A stretch of 15,478 nucleotides of DNA from Alkaliphilus sp. GTDB lineage: Bacteria > Bacillota > Clostridia > Peptostreptococcales > Natronincolaceae. Positions 14,501 through 15,478 of this stretch are shown piece by piece; the stretch's first letter is position 1; every line of letters starts with the position of its first letter. The stretch covers positions 1 through 15,478 of the forward strand of contig JALNXC010000005.1 in NCBI GenBank assembly GCA_023230535.1, written 5' to 3'. Below the pieces are notes generated by a model that was not told the origin of the DNA, ran no database searches, and was given only the letters and a program-made list of their open reading frames with translations. Both the position numbers and the translations under genes were made by a program.

Positions 14501-14557
14501 AAGCCACTGTGCCGGCCTCTAAAAAGAACCACTGAACCTGACCCCATGGTTTTTTTA
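14501..14557 (-). repeat. Dispersed intergenic repeat, copy B (spoIIIAD 3' end)
   Basis: Plus-strand 14501-14557 shares GCCACTGTGCCGG, an A-rich arm, ACCACTG and ACCCCATGGTTTTTT with copy A at 10349-10410. Its last three bases are the complement of the spoIIIAD stop codon (TAA at 14557-14555). The arms AAAAAGAACCA and TGGTTTTTTTA can pair with one G-U, giving a T-flanked hairpin on both strands. Confidence 0.65.
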
Positions 14558-14944
14558 GGGGATCATGTTGATGATGAGGTCCGTCAGAGAGACCAAAATC
14601 GGCACTGCCAGCACCATGATGAGGATTTTGCCCGCAAACTCAATCTTGGAAGCCATCACCCCTTCACCCGCATCTCTACAAATTTGAGCGCCAAATTCCG
14701 CTATATAAGCAATTCCGACTATTTTTAATACTATGGACAGATAAACGGAATCGATATTAATTTTGTTTGCAAACCTGCCCAGTATCTCTATCACGGATTG
14801 AATTCTGGGCACCATAAATAAAAATATAATTATTCCCGCAACCAGGCCGATATACATGCCTATTTCCGGCTTTTCATCTCTTATCAGGACAGATAATATA
14901 GTTGCGATCAACCCGATTGCAACTATTTGAAAGATTTCCATCAT
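14555..14944 (-). CDS. spoIIIAD: Stage III sporulation protein AD
   Basis: SpoIIIAD is a small multi-pass membrane protein of the SpoIIIA channel. The 129-residue sequence has four hydrophobic segments, at about 3-20, 29-45, 67-83 and 105-125. Conserved text includes VLIRDEKPEIGMYIGLVAGIIIF (19-41) and VLKIVGIAYIAEFGAQICRDAGEGVMASKIEFAGKILIM (72-110), which is highly typical of the family. AGGGATGTG precedes the first of two adjacent ATGs. The spoIIIAC stop is 9 bases upstream. The stop codon lies within repeat copy B. Confidence 0.96.
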   Translation of the reverse strand: MMEIFQIVAIGLIATILSVLIRDEKPEIGMYIGLVAGIIIFLFMVPRIQSVIEILGRFANKINIDSVYLSIVLKIVGIAYIAEFGAQICRDAGEGVMASKIEFAGKILIMVLAVPILVSLTDLIINMIP

Positions 14945-14953
14945 ATCACATCC

Positions 14954-15157
14954 CTAATATAAGTGAAACATTGTTTTAACCGTATCAAACAGGTTTGTAA
15001 TTAAATTGATAACCATCGTAAGCACTATTACAACCCCTACCAGGGTGATCAACATGGCCTGTTCTTCCCTGCCCGCTTTGATTAAAACCTGATTGAGTAT
15101 CGTAATCACTATTCCGATTGCAGCTATTTTAAATATAACATCGATATTCATAACCAT
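14954..15157 (-). CDS. spoIIIAC: Stage III sporulation protein AC
   Basis: SpoIIIAC is a very small membrane protein with two spans, essential for SpoIIIA function. The 67-residue sequence has segments at about 5-24 and 33-52 around a short polar loop, with the family motif LIKAGREEQAMLITLVGVVIVL (25-46). The first ATG at 15157 has AGGAGG seven bases upstream; the in-frame ATG two codons later is the alternative. The gap to spoIIIAB is 26 bases and to spoIIIAD 9 bases, consistent with a single operon. Confidence 0.96.
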   Translation of the reverse strand: MVMNIDVIFKIAAIGIVITILNQVLIKAGREEQAMLITLVGVVIVLTMVINLITNLFDTVKTMFHLY

Positions 15158-15183
15158 AATTTTTCCTCCTGCGATTATCTATT

Positions 15184-15478
15184 TTAGAGGACTATTATTA
15201 CTATCGTCATTCCCAATAAAAATCCAAGATTTTTAAATAACTTGGTATTTTTATTCTGTTCTATCAATGCAAGTTCATAATGCCTCTTAAATTCCTCCCG
15301 TATCAACCTGATATGTTTCATCTGATCTTCACAATTCGATATCCCTAAGTTTTTGCCCAGAGATAACAATAAATCTATGTCCTCCCCATTGAGGCAGGTA
15401 TGCCCGGCCTCTTGGGTCACTGCACTATACCAAATCTCATCAAATGTTTGTCCCGAATTGCAGTTCAATAAAGCGGCA
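15184..15478 (-). CDS. spoIIIAB: Stage III sporulation protein AB (5' end cut by window)
   Basis: Only the C-terminal 97 residues are visible; the reading frame stays open to the window edge, and a TTG at 15468 in the frame is internal, not a start. The sequence TFDEIWYSAVTQEAGHTCLNGEDIDLLLSLGKNLGISNCEDQMKHIRLIREEFKRH matches the SpoIIIAB signature (L-x-x-LGxxLGxxDxxDQxxHIxL). It ends in a hydrophobic segment (NLGFLLGMTIVIIVL) that forms the C-terminal anchor. The full protein is usually about 170 residues with an N-terminal span. SpoIIIAB works with the ATPase SpoIIIAA, whose gene would lie just outside the window. Confidence 0.93.
   Translation of the reverse strand, partial: AALLNCNSGQTFDEIWYSAVTQEAGHTCLNGEDIDLLLSLGKNLGISNCEDQMKHIRLIREEFKRHYELALIEQNKNTKLFKNLGFLLGMTIVIIVL

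Noticed and set aside
14391..14557. CRISPR array
   Set aside because: Only two adjacent 20-base units without spacers and no cas genes; the remainder are inverted repeats.
14405..14728. Overlapping frames across the spoIIIAD-AE gap on both strands
   Set aside because: They arise from palindromic, repeat-rich DNA lacking stop codons; the peptides merely restate the repeats (VPVP, GTGT type).

Overview
The window is AT-rich chromosomal DNA from an endospore-forming anaerobe-type Firmicute, most likely class Clostridia; genus and species cannot be fixed from sequence alone. The evidence is the spoIIIA operon, spoIVB and spo0A, strong AGGAGG-type ribosome binding sites, and gene order known from clostridia and bacilli. 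Every recognisable gene lies on the minus strand, so transcription runs from high to low coordinates. The spoIIIA operon enters at the right edge and spo0A leaves at the left edge, both cut.

Layout in order of transcription. (1) 15478-11028: spoIIIAB (5' end cut), AC, AD, AE, AF, AG and AH, the mother-cell half of the SpoIIIA-SpoIIQ channel that feeds the engulfed forespore. Small repeat elements sit in the AD/AE and AG/AH gaps. (2) 10857-7309: an Asp23 family gene with a near-consensus sigma-A promoter, then nusB, xseA, xseB and ispA (farnesyl diphosphate synthase). (3) 7292-6840: a DUF212 (YuiD-like, divergent PAP2) membrane protein gene. (4) About 6808-6190: roughly 600 bases with no gene on the coding strand, rich in complementary arms and headed by a strong extended -10 promoter. 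By position, size and partner gene this is read as OLE RNA (Ornate Large Extremophilic RNA). (5) 6160-5540: its partner oapA, a small multi-pass membrane protein. (6) 5523-2209: dxs, tlyA and argR. (7) 2078-1: spoIVB and then spo0A, the latter behind a sigma-H promoter whose -10 overlaps an exact 0A box.

The genes fall into four themes. dxs (first step of the MEP pathway) and ispA (prenyl chain assembly) bracket the OLE/OapA pair, with a PAP2-like membrane protein between, so a membrane or isoprenoid theme surrounds the noncoding RNA. xseA/xseB, nusB, tlyA and argR are housekeeping genes for DNA repair, rRNA transcription, rRNA methylation and arginine control. spoIVB, spo0A and spoIIIA serve sporulation. 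Genes commonly found in this neighbourhood in relatives (accB/accC before asp23, folD after nusB, recN between argR and spoIVB) are not here.

The most interesting signals are the OLE RNA locus with its promoter and helices, and a family of short hairpin repeats that abut or overlap stop codons of operon genes. No tRNA, rRNA, CRISPR array, transposase or phage gene was seen.
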